In this document: positions 23,560 through 31,292 of the stretch, piece after piece | How the letters are laid out: every line of letters begins with the position of its first letter | Numbering within the stretch: the first letter of the stretch is position 1 | NCBI GenBank assembly: GCA_050292445.1 | Contig: JBNKLQ010000036.1 | Location: forward strand, 1-32,066 | Direction: 5' to 3' | DNA: 32,066 nt | Source of the DNA: Leptofilum sp050292445 | GTDB taxonomy: Bacteria > Chloroflexota > Anaerolineae > Promineifilales > Promineifilaceae | Notes under the pieces: model-generated | Databases searched by the model: none | Seen by the model: the letters and a program-made list of their open reading frames with translations, nothing else | What the model was told of the DNA's origin: nothing | Translations under genes and position numbers: made by a program

Positions 23560-26082
23560 ATGTCCGAAGAAAAGCAAGTGACGCTGCCGGTGCTGGGCAT
23601 GACCTGTGCCAACTGCGTGGCGGCGGTGGAACGCAATTCTAAAAAAGTTGAAGGTGTCACTGGGGCAATGGTCAATTTTGCCAATGAAAAGGTGACGTTC
23701 AGCTACGATCCTGCTGTTGTGAAAGGCCAGGATGTGACAACGGCCGTTATCGAAAAGGTCAAACGGGCTGGTTACGAAATTCCCACGGCCGATTTAGAAC
23801 TGTCGCTGCTGGGGATGACCTGTGCTAACTGTGCCACCAACATCGAGCGTGCTCTGAACAAGGTCGATGGCGTGCTGTCGGCCACGGTGAACTATGCCAA
23901 TGAAAAAGCGGCCGTTTCTTACGCCACCGGCGCTGTCAACCGAGCGGAAATGGTCGCGGCAGTGCGCAAAGCGGGTTACGATGTGGTAGAAGCCGAAAGC
24001 GATGAAGCGTTAGAAGATGCCGAAGCTGCCGCTCGTGAAGCCGAAATCCAACATCAGAAAAATCGTTTGATAGTTGGTATCGCCTTTTCCTTGCCTCTCT
24101 TTTTATTTAGCATGAGCCGTGATTTTGGCCTGATTGGCCATTGGGCGCACGCCACCTGGGTGAACTGGCTCTTTTTGACCCTGGCCACGCCCGTACAGTT
24201 TTACGTTGGCTGGGATTATTACGTGGGGGCGTACAAGAGCCTGCGCAATGGCAGCGCCAACATGGATGTGTTGGTGGCGATGGGGTCATCTGTGGCCTAT
24301 TTCTACAGCATTGCCGTTTTGCTAGCCCAAACCTTCTGGAACAGTGTTGCCCTGGGGGATCATGTCTATTTCGAGACCTCGGCGGTGATTATTACCTTGA
24401 TTGTATTGGGTAAGCTATTGGAAGCGCGGGCCAAAGGGCGTACCAGTGAAGCGATTAAGCAACTGATAGGCTTGCAGGCTAAAACTGCGCGTGTGGTACG
24501 CAATGGTCAAGAATTAGACATTCCTATTGCTGAAGTGGTGGAAGGGGATGTGGTGCTGGTGCGACCTGGTGAAAAGATTCCGGTGGATGGTGTGGTGTTG
24601 GACGGCCGTTCCGCCGTCGATGAATCCATGCTTACCGGTGAATCGCTGCCGGTGAACAAAGAAGCCGGTGATGAATTAATTGGTGCCACTATCAACAAAC
24701 AGGGTTTGCTCAAATTTGAAGCCACAAAAGTGGGCAAAGAAACGGCCCTGGCCCAAATCGTCAAGCTGGTGGAGCAGGCTCAGGGCAGCAAAGCCCCCAT
24801 TCAACGCGTTGTGGATCAAGTTGCGGCGTATTTCGTACCATTTGTTATTGGCATGGCGGTGCTTACCTTTGTGATCTGGTTATTTAGCGATGCGGGTTTT
24901 GTCCCGGCGTTGATTCGGTTAACGGCCGTTCTGGTTATTGCCTGCCCTTGTGCGATGGGGTTGGCAACCCCCACCTCCATCATGGTGGGCATGGGCAAGG
25001 GAGCTGAAAAAGGCATCTTGTTCAAAAGCAGCACGGCTCTGGAGCAGGTGCAAAAGCTCAACGCTATTGTGCTGGACAAAACTGGCACGATCACCCGTGG
25101 CGAACCGGCCGTGACGGATGTGATTGTCAGTGAACAGTATTCAGTAGTCAGTAATCAGGCACTGGTTACCGATTCACTGATTACTGATGACCGATCAAAC
25201 GATTACTGGCTTCAGCTGGCCGCCAGCGCGGAACGGGGGTCAGAACATCCGCTGGGTGAAGCGATTGTGCGGGCTGCACGGGAAAAAGGGTTGGTTTTAG
25301 ACGAACCGACTAACTTTAGCGGGATTGCGGGTCATGGTGTGGCGGCGGAGGTAAACGGCCGTCAAATTCTTCTGGGTAATTTGCGCCTAATGGAACAAGA
25401 AGGCATACCTCTCAATGGGCTGAGGGCTAAAGCGCAAGCCTTGCAAGACGAAGCCAAAACCGCCATGTGGTTGGCTGTCGATGGGCAAGCCAGCGCCGTC
25501 ATTGGTGTTGCCGACACCATCAAAGAAGGCTCCGAAGAAGCTGTCGCTGCCATGAAAGCTCGTGGCCTTACCGTGGTGATGATGACCGGTGACAACCAGG
25601 CCACAGCCAACGCCATCGCTGCAGAAGTGGGCATCGACCGCGTTTTTGCTGAGGTGTTGCCGAGCGACAAAGCCAGCTACGTCAAGCAGCTGCAAGAGGA
25701 AGGCTATACAGTTGGCATGGTAGGGGATGGCATTAATGATGCGCCTGCTTTAGCCCAGGCCGATGTGGGGCTGGCGATTGGGACCGGCACCGATGTGGCG
25801 ATGGAAACGGCCGATGTGACCTTGATGCGCGGTGACTTGCGCAGTGTGCCGCAAGCAATCCATTTGTCCAAAGCCACCATGCGCAACATTCGCGAGAATT
25901 TGGCCTGGGCCTTTGGCTACAATACTATTTTGATTCCCGTAGCGGCTGGCATTCTGGCCCCGTTTGCCTGGGCACCAGACTTCCTTAAGCAGCTTCACCC
26001 AATTTTGGCGGCTGGCGCGATGGCTTTTTCGAGCATCAGTGTAGTGACAAACGCCTTGCGCCTGCGCCGACTAAACGTGTGA
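23560..26082 (+). CDS. copA: Cu(I)-exporting P1B-type ATPase
   Basis: An 840-residue P1B-1 ATPase exporting Cu(I). It has two N-terminal HMA domains (GMTCANC at 13-19 and 85-91), six to eight membrane helices, the TGES actuator loop, and the metal-channel CPC at 462-464. The ATPase core is intact: DKTGT with the phosphorylated Asp at 506, SEHP at 561-564, TGDN, and GDGIND at 722-727. It is intact and full length. Residues about 524-548, between the phosphorylation site and the SEHP motif, are encoded by a repeat element inserted in frame. GAGGAAGG lies before ATG 23560. A strong terminator follows 30 bases after the stop. Confidence 0.97.
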   Translation: MSEEKQVTLPVLGMTCANCVAAVERNSKKVEGVTGAMVNFANEKVTFSYDPAVVKGQDVTTAVIEKVKRAGYEIPTADLELSLLGMTCANCATNIERALNKVDGVLSATVNYANEKAAVSYATGAVNRAEMVAAVRKAGYDVVEAESDEALEDAEAAAREAEIQHQKNRLIVGIAFSLPLFLFSMSRDFGLIGHWAHATWVNWLFLTLATPVQFYVGWDYYVGAYKSLRNGSANMDVLVAMGSSVAYFYSIAVLLAQTFWNSVALGDHVYFETSAVIITLIVLGKLLEARAKGRTSEAIKQLIGLQAKTARVVRNGQELDIPIAEVVEGDVVLVRPGEKIPVDGVVLDGRSAVDESMLTGESLPVNKEAGDELIGATINKQGLLKFEATKVGKETALAQIVKLVEQAQGSKAPIQRVVDQVAAYFVPFVIGMAVLTFVIWLFSDAGFVPALIRLTAVLVIACPCAMGLATPTSIMVGMGKGAEKGILFKSSTALEQVQKLNAIVLDKTGTITRGEPAVTDVIVSEQYSVVSNQALVTDSLITDDRSNDYWLQLAASAERGSEHPLGEAIVRAAREKGLVLDEPTNFSGIAGHGVAAEVNGRQILLGNLRLMEQEGIPLNGLRAKAQALQDEAKTAMWLAVDGQASAVIGVADTIKEGSEEAVAAMKARGLTVVMMTGDNQATANAIAAEVGIDRVFAEVLPSDKASYVKQLQEEGYTVGMVGDGINDAPALAQADVGLAIGTGTDVAMETADVTLMRGDLRSVPQAIHLSKATMRNIRENLAWAFGYNTILIPVAAGILAPFAWAPDFLKQLHPILAAGAMAFSSISVVTNALRLRRLNV
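25129..25205. repeat. Repeat element inserted in frame within copA
   Basis: A roughly 75-base stretch containing the inverted arms TCAGTAATCAG (25148-25158) and CTGATTACTGA (25177-25187), with TTACCGATTCACTGATTAC-type words also seen in the element at 17409-17477. It encodes about 25 residues (starting SEQYSVVSNQALV) that are absent from typical CopA sequences at this point. Confidence 0.65.
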
Positions 26083-26111
26083 TTTTAACGATTTGTTTCC
26101 CCTGAGCGTTG

Positions 26112-26151
26112 AGGCCTCAGCCACTAATGAAGTTGGCTGAGGCCTTTTTTT
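26112..26151 (+). terminator. Intrinsic terminator of the copper operon
   Basis: A perfect 12-bp stem AGGCCTCAGCCA / TGGCTGAGGCCT (26112-26123, 26134-26145) with a 10-base loop, followed by seven T. Confidence 0.92.
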
Positions 26152-26177
26152 GTGCCAAAAGCGGACCCGAGTCTGAG

Positions 26178-26189
26178 TTTCATATGAAA
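26178..26189. promoter_or_regulatory. 12-bp palindrome TTTCATATGAAA
   Basis: A perfect palindrome between the copA terminator and the promoter at 26195-26222, six bases upstream of that promoter's -35. It could be a regulator site or chance. Confidence 0.3.
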
Positions 26190-26194
26190 ATTTA

Positions 26195-26222
26195 TTGATG
26201 GATCTGGATTCCTGGGGATAAT
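26195..26222 (+). promoter_or_regulatory. Candidate promoter of the DUF3105 genes
   Basis: TTGATG (26195-26200) and GATAAT (26217-26222) with a 16-bp spacer, about 64 bases upstream of the first DUF3105 start. Confidence 0.5.
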
Positions 26223-26285
26223 TGCGGGCGCGATGTGCAGGCCATTTAGGCTTGCAGGTAGCATAAACACCTACGGAGACAACAA

Positions 26286-26888
26286 GTGAGCAAACGATCA
26301 GCTGGCCAAAAGCGGAGCAAGCGGGATGTGCGGCGGGAGCAAGTGGCGCGTGAGAAACGTATGCGTACTTTACGCATCTGGGTGCCAATTGGGGTTGTGG
26401 CGCTGGCTATGGTGGGGTTACTCATCTATCGGGCGACGCGACCAGAAGTTGAGGGCGTGGTTGTTGTGGAATCGGCCGTTGCTAATCAGCACGATGATGA
26501 GCTGCAAATTCCTTTTGGTGATACGCCCCCAATGGGCGGACCGCATGCGCCTGTATGGCAAAACTGTGGCATCTACGTAACGCCGGTAGAAGGCCAATAT
26601 GCCATCCATTCTATGGAGCATGGTGCTGTGTGGATCACTTACAATCCTGATTTGCCCGCTGAGGAAGTTGTGGCTTTAGAAGATATGGCGCGTGGTGAAG
26701 GCTATATGCTGCTGAGTCCTTATCCCAACCAAGTAAGCCCAATTGTATTAACCGTATGGGACCGTCAACTAGCAATTGATTCTGCGGAAGACGCACGGAT
26801 TAATGAGTTTATTGATCGGTATCAACAAGTACGGGGTCCAGAGTCTGGATCGGCCTGCTCCGGTGGTATTGGCACACCTGTAGGTTAA
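26286..26888 (+). CDS. DUF3105 membrane-anchored protein, copy 1
   Basis: A 200-residue protein. A basic N-terminus (about 28 residues) leads into one membrane helix (LRIWVPIGVVALAMVGLLIY, about 29-48). An extracytoplasmic DUF3105 domain follows, with PHAPVWQNCGIY, the histidine motif AIHSMEHGAVWITY and LLSPYPN followed by PIVLTVWDRQL. The conserved His, Cys and Met residues are possible metal ligands, but no function is established. A Cys also lies near the C-terminus (GSACSGG). The start is a GTG with GGAGA about 6 bases upstream. It is paralogous to the next gene, 36 bases downstream, and follows the copper operon. Confidence 0.88.
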   Translation: MSKRSAGQKRSKRDVRREQVAREKRMRTLRIWVPIGVVALAMVGLLIYRATRPEVEGVVVVESAVANQHDDELQIPFGDTPPMGGPHAPVWQNCGIYVTPVEGQYAIHSMEHGAVWITYNPDLPAEEVVALEDMARGEGYMLLSPYPNQVSPIVLTVWDRQLAIDSAEDARINEFIDRYQQVRGPESGSACSGGIGTPVG

Positions 26889-26924
26889 TTATTTGCCCCT
26901 CAAAGCACAGTTTTGGAGAAGAAG

Positions 26925-27467
26925 ATGTTGAGCAATCGTCGCAATCAAATCATTTTAGGCATGGTCGTTTTGGGAATAGCCGGTCTAGCATTTATTCTTT
27001 ATTTGAATGTGCGTCCTGAGCCACAAATAGAGGGTGTTGTACAGTTTCCGCGCCCGGCTCGGGGCCACGATGATACATTGGTGTTTGATACGTCTGAATT
27101 GCCACCCGCTGGGGGCGAGCATTACAATGTCTGGCAAAATTGTGGCATTTATGAGGAGCCAATCCAAACTGGCAATGCAATTCATGCGATGGAGCATGGC
27201 GCGCTGTGGATCACTTATCAACCGGATTTGCCCGCAGATGAAGTGGCAGTTTTAGAAGATATTGTGCGCGGGCAAACCTTTTTGTTGGTGAGTCCGTATC
27301 CAGATCAACGCAGCCCGATTGTCCTTACAGCCTGGGGTATTCAGCTTGAGGTTGAGTCAGCCGATGATGCGCGTATTGAGCCATTTATCGAACGATACCG
27401 ACTGGGTTCACAGACGCCCGAATTGGGTGGTGCTTGCACCCAGGGTGTGGGTGTACCGCTGCCTTAG
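26925..27467 (+). CDS. DUF3105 membrane-anchored protein, copy 2
   Basis: A 180-residue paralogue of the preceding gene: N-terminal helix (IILGMVVLGIAGLAFILYL), then GGEHYNVWQNCGIY, AIHAMEHGALWITY, VSPYPDQRSPIVLTAWG, and a C-terminal Cys (GGACTQG). The His/Met/Cys set is fully conserved between the copies, while the linker and N-terminus diverge, so the duplication is not recent. ATG 26925 is chosen because GGAG lies 7 bases before it. Its position beside the copper genes suggests, but does not prove, a role in metal handling. Confidence 0.87.
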   Translation: MLSNRRNQIILGMVVLGIAGLAFILYLNVRPEPQIEGVVQFPRPARGHDDTLVFDTSELPPAGGEHYNVWQNCGIYEEPIQTGNAIHAMEHGALWITYQPDLPADEVAVLEDIVRGQTFLLVSPYPDQRSPIVLTAWGIQLEVESADDARIEPFIERYRLGSQTPELGGACTQGVGVPLP

Positions 27468-27495
27468 ACTCCTGTCGTTTTAAGAACTGATATTT

Positions 27496-27819
27496 ATGAT
27501 TCGTTCTCGTCTAATTTTCATCACTTTGTTTTTGGCGTATCTAGGGGTCACTCCGGCAGGCATGTACACTTGTGCCTGTCTTATCCCTGAACAGTCTGCG
27601 CTGGAGCAAGTGAACATAGACGAAATTTCTGAACATTCTTCTTTGCCAAACACAACGGCCGTTGTCACTTTGCTGAGCTATTTTTCCTTGACTTTCATCG
27701 TGGCAGCGGCGTTGATCTTGGCGAGACGGTGGAAATATCGCCGTCATCATGAGTTTCTTTGGCTGGAACCCTATCGGTTTTATCAACCGCCTCCGACCCC
27801 TCCCCCACATCTTATCTGA
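27496..27819 (+). CDS. Small membrane protein of unknown function
   Basis: A 107-residue protein. It has an N-terminal hydrophobic segment (IFITLFLAYLGVTPAGM) and, just after it, MYTCACLIPEQ with two cysteines two residues apart. A polar stretch, a second membrane helix (LLSYFSLTFIVAAALILARR) and a Pro-rich tail follow. The first segment could be a signal peptide or an anchor. I do not recognise the family. A copper-ligand role for the Cys-x-Cys is conjecture based on neighbours. It lies 28 bases after the second DUF3105 gene and contains a TAV-phase ACGGCCGT word. Confidence 0.6.
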   Translation: MIRSRLIFITLFLAYLGVTPAGMYTCACLIPEQSALEQVNIDEISEHSSLPNTTAVVTLLSYFSLTFIVAAALILARRWKYRRHHEFLWLEPYRFYQPPPTPPPHLI

Positions 27820-27913
27820 GCCCCTCCTTATTTTCATTGCAAATGACAAATGTGCCTTTACACTATTTGTTGGAAGGCCACTGTGTTTTACTTTACATAA
27901 ACAGGATTCGCTC

Positions 27914-28513
27914 ATGACAATTCAACTTTCCCGAAATGCCAAAATGCTTTTTTTATGGAGCACGGCCGTTTTCCTGGCCATCATCGGTTTAACTCAATCT
28001 ACCAACATTGCCCTGGCGCACACCCGCGTAGAAGTGGGACCGTATGCTATTGTGATTGGGTGGCTGCAAGAGCCGCCGATTGTGGGTGAGCGAAATGCGC
28101 TCACTATCGAAATCAGTGAAGATGAACAGCCAGTCACCGGTGCCGAAGCAACCCTGGATATAGAAGTGCTCTACGCTGGGCGGACCTGGCGGGTAAATAT
28201 GAATCCGACTGAGACGCCGGGGTTGTATACGGCCGTTCTCTTTCCTACCGTGCGCGGCACCTACACAACGCGTATTTTTGGTAATCTGGCGGATACAGAT
28301 ATTGATGTTGAGCTGGACCCAGAAGAAGTGCTGCCAGCCAGCAATCTGCAATTCCCCGAACCGCTGCCCGACACCATCGCTTTGCAAGAGCAAGTCGATC
28401 AGCTTCAGGCTGAATTACAAACTGCCAGAACATGGTCGTTTATCGCTCTTGGTGTGGCTGGTTTAGGGATTTTGTTAGGTGTGGTTGGTTTGCTGCGACG
28501 CAAATCTAATTGA
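27914..28513 (+). CDS. Exported YtkA/CopC-like protein with C-terminal anchor
   Basis: A 199-residue protein. A signal peptide (AKMLFLWSTAVFLAIIGLTQ onward) has a likely cleavage after IALA, giving a mature N-terminus of HTRVEVGPY. A beta-sandwich-like region of about 120 residues follows (VGERNALTIEISEDEQPVTG, PGLYTAVLFPTVRGTY), in the style of YtkA-like domains. A short coiled coil (IALQEQVDQLQAELQTA) and a C-terminal membrane helix with RRKSN tail follow. A mature N-terminal histidine is the copper ligand in CopC and LPMO-type proteins, which fits the copper neighbourhood. The fold and function are inferences. The ATG at 27914 has an AGGA site. Confidence 0.75.
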   Translation: MTIQLSRNAKMLFLWSTAVFLAIIGLTQSTNIALAHTRVEVGPYAIVIGWLQEPPIVGERNALTIEISEDEQPVTGAEATLDIEVLYAGRTWRVNMNPTETPGLYTAVLFPTVRGTYTTRIFGNLADTDIDVELDPEEVLPASNLQFPEPLPDTIALQEQVDQLQAELQTARTWSFIALGVAGLGILLGVVGLLRRKSN

Positions 28514-28600
28514 TTAGCTGTTTTTCGAAATGGCTGTTCTCTCTAGAAAGATTTTAGAATGATCCTCAGAAAAAATGCGGTTACAAAACAGGAGAAAAAA

Positions 28601-29128
28601 ATGAACAATTTAAAGAAACAACCTCGTTTTTGGTTGGTAATAACTTTGCTTTTAGGTGGCTTATTTTTGGCTGCTTGTTCAAGCTCTGGTGGCACAGAAC
28701 CTGCTGCTAACGATGAGACCATGGAAGAGATGGACCATGAAGAGAACATGGACAACGAAGATATGGAGAATATGGACCATGACGATATGGAAGAGATGGA
28801 CCATGAACACGAGGACGAGCACAATCGCATCCCCAACGAAAACGGTGCTACCATTACGATAACTTCACCAGAAGATGGTGCCACCTTCAATATTCTGGAT
28901 CAGGTAATCGTTGAGGTTGATGTGAAAAACTTTACACTGGGCGAAAATGATAACCACTGGCATGTGTATGTGGATGGTGTCTCTTTTGGCATGGTGATGG
29001 GTGGTAATGCCGATCAGGCCCTGGCTGGCCTGGAACCCGGCGAGCATGAAGTCTCGGCTTATCTCTCCCTGGGTACCCATGAAGAGTATGAAGATGGAGA
29101 TTCGGTTACGATTGTTGTTGAAGAATAG
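28601..29128 (+). CDS. Met/His/Asp-rich metal-binding lipoprotein
   Basis: A 175-residue lipoprotein. The signal peptide ends in LFLAAC (lipidated Cys about 26). About 35 residues of repeated M-x-x-M and M-D-H units follow (such as MEEMDHEENMDNEDMENMDH, then HEHEDEH), a pattern of copper- or silver-binding proteins. The rest is an Ig-like domain with ITSPEDGATFNILDQVIVEV, NHWHVYVDG and LEPGEHEVSAYLSL. It is probably an outer-leaflet metal buffer at the end of the copper cluster. The start is ATG 28601 with GGAG six bases upstream. I know no published name for this architecture. Confidence 0.85.
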   Translation: MNNLKKQPRFWLVITLLLGGLFLAACSSSGGTEPAANDETMEEMDHEENMDNEDMENMDHDDMEEMDHEHEDEHNRIPNENGATITITSPEDGATFNILDQVIVEVDVKNFTLGENDNHWHVYVDGVSFGMVMGGNADQALAGLEPGEHEVSAYLSLGTHEEYEDGDSVTIVVEE

Positions 29129-29258
29129 TCTGCAGTAAATAAGTAAAAAGTGAAAAGTCCACACGTCTCAGGTTTCACTTATCACTCTATCACTTTCCTC
29201 GCTAACTTTGTGGCGCGAAAGCGGGCCTCTGAGGATGCCCTACTCCTCACGGTAAGTT
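29129..29258. other. Gap between convergent genes with loose inverted repeat
   Basis: AAGTAAAAAGTGAAAAG (about 29140-29156) and TTCACTTATCACTCTATCACTTT (about 29173-29195) are loosely complementary. I see no clean terminator and no gene. Confidence 0.35.
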
Positions 29259-30413
29259 TTAGGCACGACGATAGGGATCGTACAGTTTCTCCCACTCATC
29301 CAGCGCGTACCGGTCAGTCATCCCGGCAATGTAATCAGTGATGACGCGGTGCAATGGCGCTTCATCCAGCTTCTTTTTGGTGTCGGTGGGCAGCATGTTC
29401 GGTTCTTGTGCATAGGCCTGGAAAAGCTCCGTTACAAAGCGTTCCGCCTTGGTCTGCATACGAATAAGGCGATAATGATGATACATGCTGTCCAGTAAGA
29501 ATTTCTTCAGCTGGCGCACTTTGGTTTTAAACTCGGGTGAGTAGCTTACCAAGTTCTCGGGATGGGTCTGTACTTTTTCTGGGGAATCGATCTGGTTTTC
29601 TACCAGACTTTTGCCGGTGTACTCCAGCACATTCATGACCGATTTGCCAATCAGTTCTCGAATAATTTCATGGCGGGTGATGTTGGTTAACGGCCGTTCC
29701 GACTGCCACCCAACCATCTCCTTCAGCTCCTGCCATAGGGTCAGCTCATCCAACGCTGCCATCTCAAACATGCCTGCACGAATGCCATCATCTAAATCAT
29801 GAGCATTGTAGGCTATCTCATCCGCCAGATTGGCAATCTGCGCCTCTAGCGAGCCGCGCTTGTCCGGCTCATAGCCCACAGCGTCACTTTTGTCGTAATC
29901 AGTTTCGTGTTTGATCATCCCCTCGCGGGTTTCGTAGGTCAGGTTGAGGCCAGGGAAATTGTGGTAACGTTGTTCCAGCTTCGTCACGATCCGGTAGCTT
30001 TGTGTGTTGTGGTTAAAACCGCCGTGATCGGCCATCAGGGCATTGAGGGCATACTCTCCAGCATGGCCAAAGGGAGGATGCCCCAAATCGTGTGCCAGGC
30101 AGATCGCTTCGGTCAGCTCTTCATTGCAGCCCAAGCCACGGGCCAACGAACGACCTAGCTGGGCAACTTCCAGCGTGTGCGTCAGGCGGGTACGGTAATG
30201 GTCCCCTTCATAATAAACAAACACCTGTGTTTTGTACTCCAGGCGACGAAAGGCCGTTGTGTGAATAATGCGGTCACGATCTCGCTCGAAAGCAGGGCGA
30301 GAGGCTGATTCGGCTTCAGGATAGACTCGCCCGCGGCTTTCAGCGCTTTTTAGCCCATACGGCGCCAGGGCCATCTGTTCGATCTTTTCTAATTCCTTGC
30401 GCTTATATATCAT
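29259..30413 (-). CDS. dgt: dGTPase-like HD-domain triphosphohydrolase
   Basis: Hydrolyses dNTPs (typically dGTP) to deoxynucleoside and triphosphate. The 384 residues fit the shorter dgt-like class. Metal-site motifs are RLTHTLEV (H79), LAHDLGHPPFGHAGE (HD at 108-109), and ANLADEIAYNAHDLDD. FRRLEYKTQVFV is the usual family signature near residue 60. ATG 30413 has AGGAG six to seven bases upstream. It is convergent with the lipoprotein gene. Confidence 0.94.
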   Translation of the reverse strand: MIYKRKELEKIEQMALAPYGLKSAESRGRVYPEAESASRPAFERDRDRIIHTTAFRRLEYKTQVFVYYEGDHYRTRLTHTLEVAQLGRSLARGLGCNEELTEAICLAHDLGHPPFGHAGEYALNALMADHGGFNHNTQSYRIVTKLEQRYHNFPGLNLTYETREGMIKHETDYDKSDAVGYEPDKRGSLEAQIANLADEIAYNAHDLDDGIRAGMFEMAALDELTLWQELKEMVGWQSERPLTNITRHEIIRELIGKSVMNVLEYTGKSLVENQIDSPEKVQTHPENLVSYSPEFKTKVRQLKKFLLDSMYHHYRLIRMQTKAERFVTELFQAYAQEPNMLPTDTKKKLDEAPLHRVITDYIAGMTDRYALDEWEKLYDPYRRA

Positions 30414-30502
30414 GGGAAACTCCTATGCCTATACTCCTGCCACAGGTGTTACCTGCGAGCAAACTCATAAGACTGAACCTGCGGGAGGATGTTTTTGTAA
30501 CT

Positions 30503-30511
30503 TGCTATAAT
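30503..30511 (+). promoter_or_regulatory. Extended -10 promoter of the LysM gene
   Basis: TTGCTATAAT holds the consensus TATAAT at 30506-30511 with a TG-N extension. No good -35 is visible, which suits an extended -10 promoter. It lies about 100 bases before the LysM start. Confidence 0.5.
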
Positions 30512-30581
30512 TTTATGGTAAGTGTAACATAATTCCCGACGGTCTGTATCGCCCGTGTATAAAAATGGTTAGGTTGCCCGC

Positions 30582-30598
30582 TGAACCAGACTGGTTCA
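30582..30598. promoter_or_regulatory. Dyad TGAACCA-GAC-TGGTTCA
   Basis: A perfect 7-bp dyad in the leader of the LysM gene, 17 bases before its ATG and touching the ribosome site region. It may be an operator or a small RNA hairpin near the start. Confidence 0.4.
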
Positions 30599-30614
30599 AT
30601 CGAGGGAAAAGCAT

Positions 30615-31283
30615 ATGCCGAATAAAAGAATTCATCCATCCATTGTGCTGCTGATGGTTGCCATTGCCATTATTTTGGCGGCGGGTGTCTTTTTGGCTAT
30701 GAATGTCATAAGAAACCGTAACAATGCGGCGGAAACAGACGTGACGGCCAATAATTTTCAGGTGTCAGTAGCAGGGGAGCAAATTTCGTTACAGGTTGAT
30801 CCAAACCAACGACCTACCATTATTGATACCCAAGTGATAGACGACACGCCGCGCACAGAAGATGCACCTGACCAGCAAATACAGGAAGTCACCGCCACGC
30901 CAGAAGCCACGGCCGTTCCTAACAATGAGCAAGTCGCAACGGCCGTTCCCCCGCCTGCTGTGGCAAAAATCATCTTCATTGATTATACGGTGCAGCAAGG
31001 GGACACGCTTTATAGCATTTCGGATCGGATCGATACTTCCATTGCCTTGATGGCCGACCAGGGCATCTCCCAAACCAACCTGACGCCGGGACAAGTCATC
31101 CGCCTGCCTCTGGGTAATCCTGATTATTGTGCTGGCAGAGGACGGCCGTATGCCGTTGGTGAAGGGGATACGGCCTTCAACATCGGCCAGCGATTCAATA
31201 CCACGCCAGAAAATTTGCAGGCTCTCAATGGACTGGATGCCAATTACACCGTCAAGACGGCTGACATTATTTGCATCCCATAG
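30615..31283 (+). CDS. Membrane-anchored protein with two LysM domains
   Basis: A 222-residue protein. An N-terminal membrane helix (IVLLMVAIAIILAAGVFLAM, about 10-29) is followed by an extracytoplasmic linker of about 95 residues rich in Asp, Gln, Thr and Pro. Two LysM repeats come last: IDYTVQQGDTLYSISDRI (about 122-165) and RPYAVGEGDTAFNIGQRF (about 176-222). LysM binds peptidoglycan or other GlcNAc polymers, so it probably tethers the membrane to the wall. GAGGG precedes the ATG. The M24 peptidase gene follows 9 bases after the stop. It carries three ACGGCCGT words. Confidence 0.9.
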   Translation: MPNKRIHPSIVLLMVAIAIILAAGVFLAMNVIRNRNNAAETDVTANNFQVSVAGEQISLQVDPNQRPTIIDTQVIDDTPRTEDAPDQQIQEVTATPEATAVPNNEQVATAVPPPAVAKIIFIDYTVQQGDTLYSISDRIDTSIALMADQGISQTNLTPGQVIRLPLGNPDYCAGRGRPYAVGEGDTAFNIGQRFNTTPENLQALNGLDANYTVKTADIICIP

Positions 31284-31292
31284 GTAAAAACA

